64,000 bases of DNA from 3107 sp965216225 (GTDB lineage: Bacteria; Pseudomonadota; Alphaproteobacteria; Rhodobacterales; Rhodobacteraceae), in assembly GCA_965216225.1 (NCBI GenBank), contig CBDCFF010000024.1:53712-117711 (forward strand), given 5' to 3'. Within the stretch, counting starts at the first letter, position 1. Every line of letters starts with the position of its first letter. Below, one piece after another: positions 63,719 to 64,000 of this stretch. Both the position numbers and the translations under genes were made by a program. The notes beneath the pieces are model-generated. The model saw nothing but the letters and a program-made list of their open reading frames with translations, made no database searches and was not told where the DNA came from.

Positions 63719-64000
63719 TCAAGGTTTGATTTTGGACCACTGGCGGTTTTCGCGGATCAAGGTATTTGCGAGGATGATGAGCTTGCGCATGATTGCCACA
63801 AGAGCGACCTTGGCTTTCTTGCCCTTTTGACGCAAAGCCTTGTAGACGCAGGTGAGTTGGGAATTGCAGCGCGCTGCGACGAGGGCGGGCATGTAGAGCG
63901 CCTGGCGAAGCCCGGCTCGTCCGCCTCCGATTTTCGCTCTGGCTGTCCATTTGCCGGACTTGCGCACGAAGGGAGCCAGGCCCGCAAGCGCGGCGGCCTG
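63719..64000 (-). CDS. IS110-family transposase, C-terminal part (runs off the window)
   Basis: About 93 C-terminal residues of a DEDD/IS110 transposase (LAGLAPFVRKSGKWTARAKI, RAGLRQALYMPALVAARCN, KLIILANTLIRENRQW), the Transposase_20 domain that carries the conserved Ser/Gly-rich region. The stop is at 63719. Completeness cannot be judged at the window edge; the IS boundary with the IS256 relic lies near 63706. Confidence 0.8.
   Translation of the reverse strand, partial: QAAALAGLAPFVRKSGKWTARAKIGGGRAGLRQALYMPALVAARCNSQLTCVYKALRQKGKKAKVALVAIMRKLIILANTLIRENRQWSKIKP

Overview
The window looks like a piece of a GC-rich alphaproteobacterial main chromosome, most likely Rhodobacterales (Paracoccaceae/Roseobacteraceae). 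The basis is gene content and order as I know them: rpsT next to dnaA-dnaN-recF-gyrB, mutM-ubiE-ubiB, ybgC-tolQRAB-pal-cpoB-tilS-ftsH, fhs-aroQ-folD, and the aerobic cobaltochelatase genes cobS-cobT. No plasmid, phage or CRISPR signature was seen. The genus is not resolved.

Layout. 1-835: a PaaG-like crotonase. 1198-10494: a first IS cluster (IS630, IS5, IS481, pieces of IS256, and an IS66 carrying an IS21). 10712-17582: gyrB, recF, dnaN, dnaA and a rhodanese gene, all leftward. 17817-19957: rpsT, an enoyl-CoA hydratase and mutM, leftward. 20041-23200: ubiE-ubiB rightward, converging on an aminoglycoside-phosphotransferase-fold kinase gene. 23528-27970: pnp, a LOG-family gene and dapD. 28338-37232: the tol-pal cell-envelope operon running into tilS and ftsH. 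37430-40403: one-carbon metabolism (fhs, folD) with a chorismate mutase between. 40962-50603: a second IS cluster in which five TA-targeting elements abut one another, one of them containing an IS66 that contains an IS21. 51103-57580: cobS, cobT, an M24B aminopeptidase P and a ClC channel. 57777-64000: a third IS cluster of broken elements running off the window.

The core genes cover replication initiation and DNA repair (dnaA, dnaN, recF, gyrB, mutM), ubiquinone synthesis (ubiE, ubiB), RNA turnover (pnp), lysine/peptidoglycan precursor synthesis (dapD), envelope integrity during division (Tol-Pal), tRNA-Ile lysidine formation (tilS), membrane proteolysis (ftsH), folate one-carbon flow (fhs, folD) and cobalt insertion into cobalamin (cobST). 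They appear intact. Damage is confined to the IS clusters, a truncated DUF1232 gene and a possible IS256 fossil behind pnp.

The most unusual content is the organisation of the mobile DNA. Exact target duplications can be read directly: 8 bp for two IS66 copies, 6 bp for all three IS21 copies, TA for the IS5/IS630 elements. All three IS21 copies lie inside the three IS66 copies, at three different positions. The TA-targeting elements begin with G and end with C, so each insertion makes a CTAG at its junctions; eight such junctions are present and later elements sit on them. I did not find a convincing new defence, metabolic or signalling system. The other items I would check first are a structured leader in front of ybgC-tol-pal and a crotonase that lacks the family's catalytic acids.
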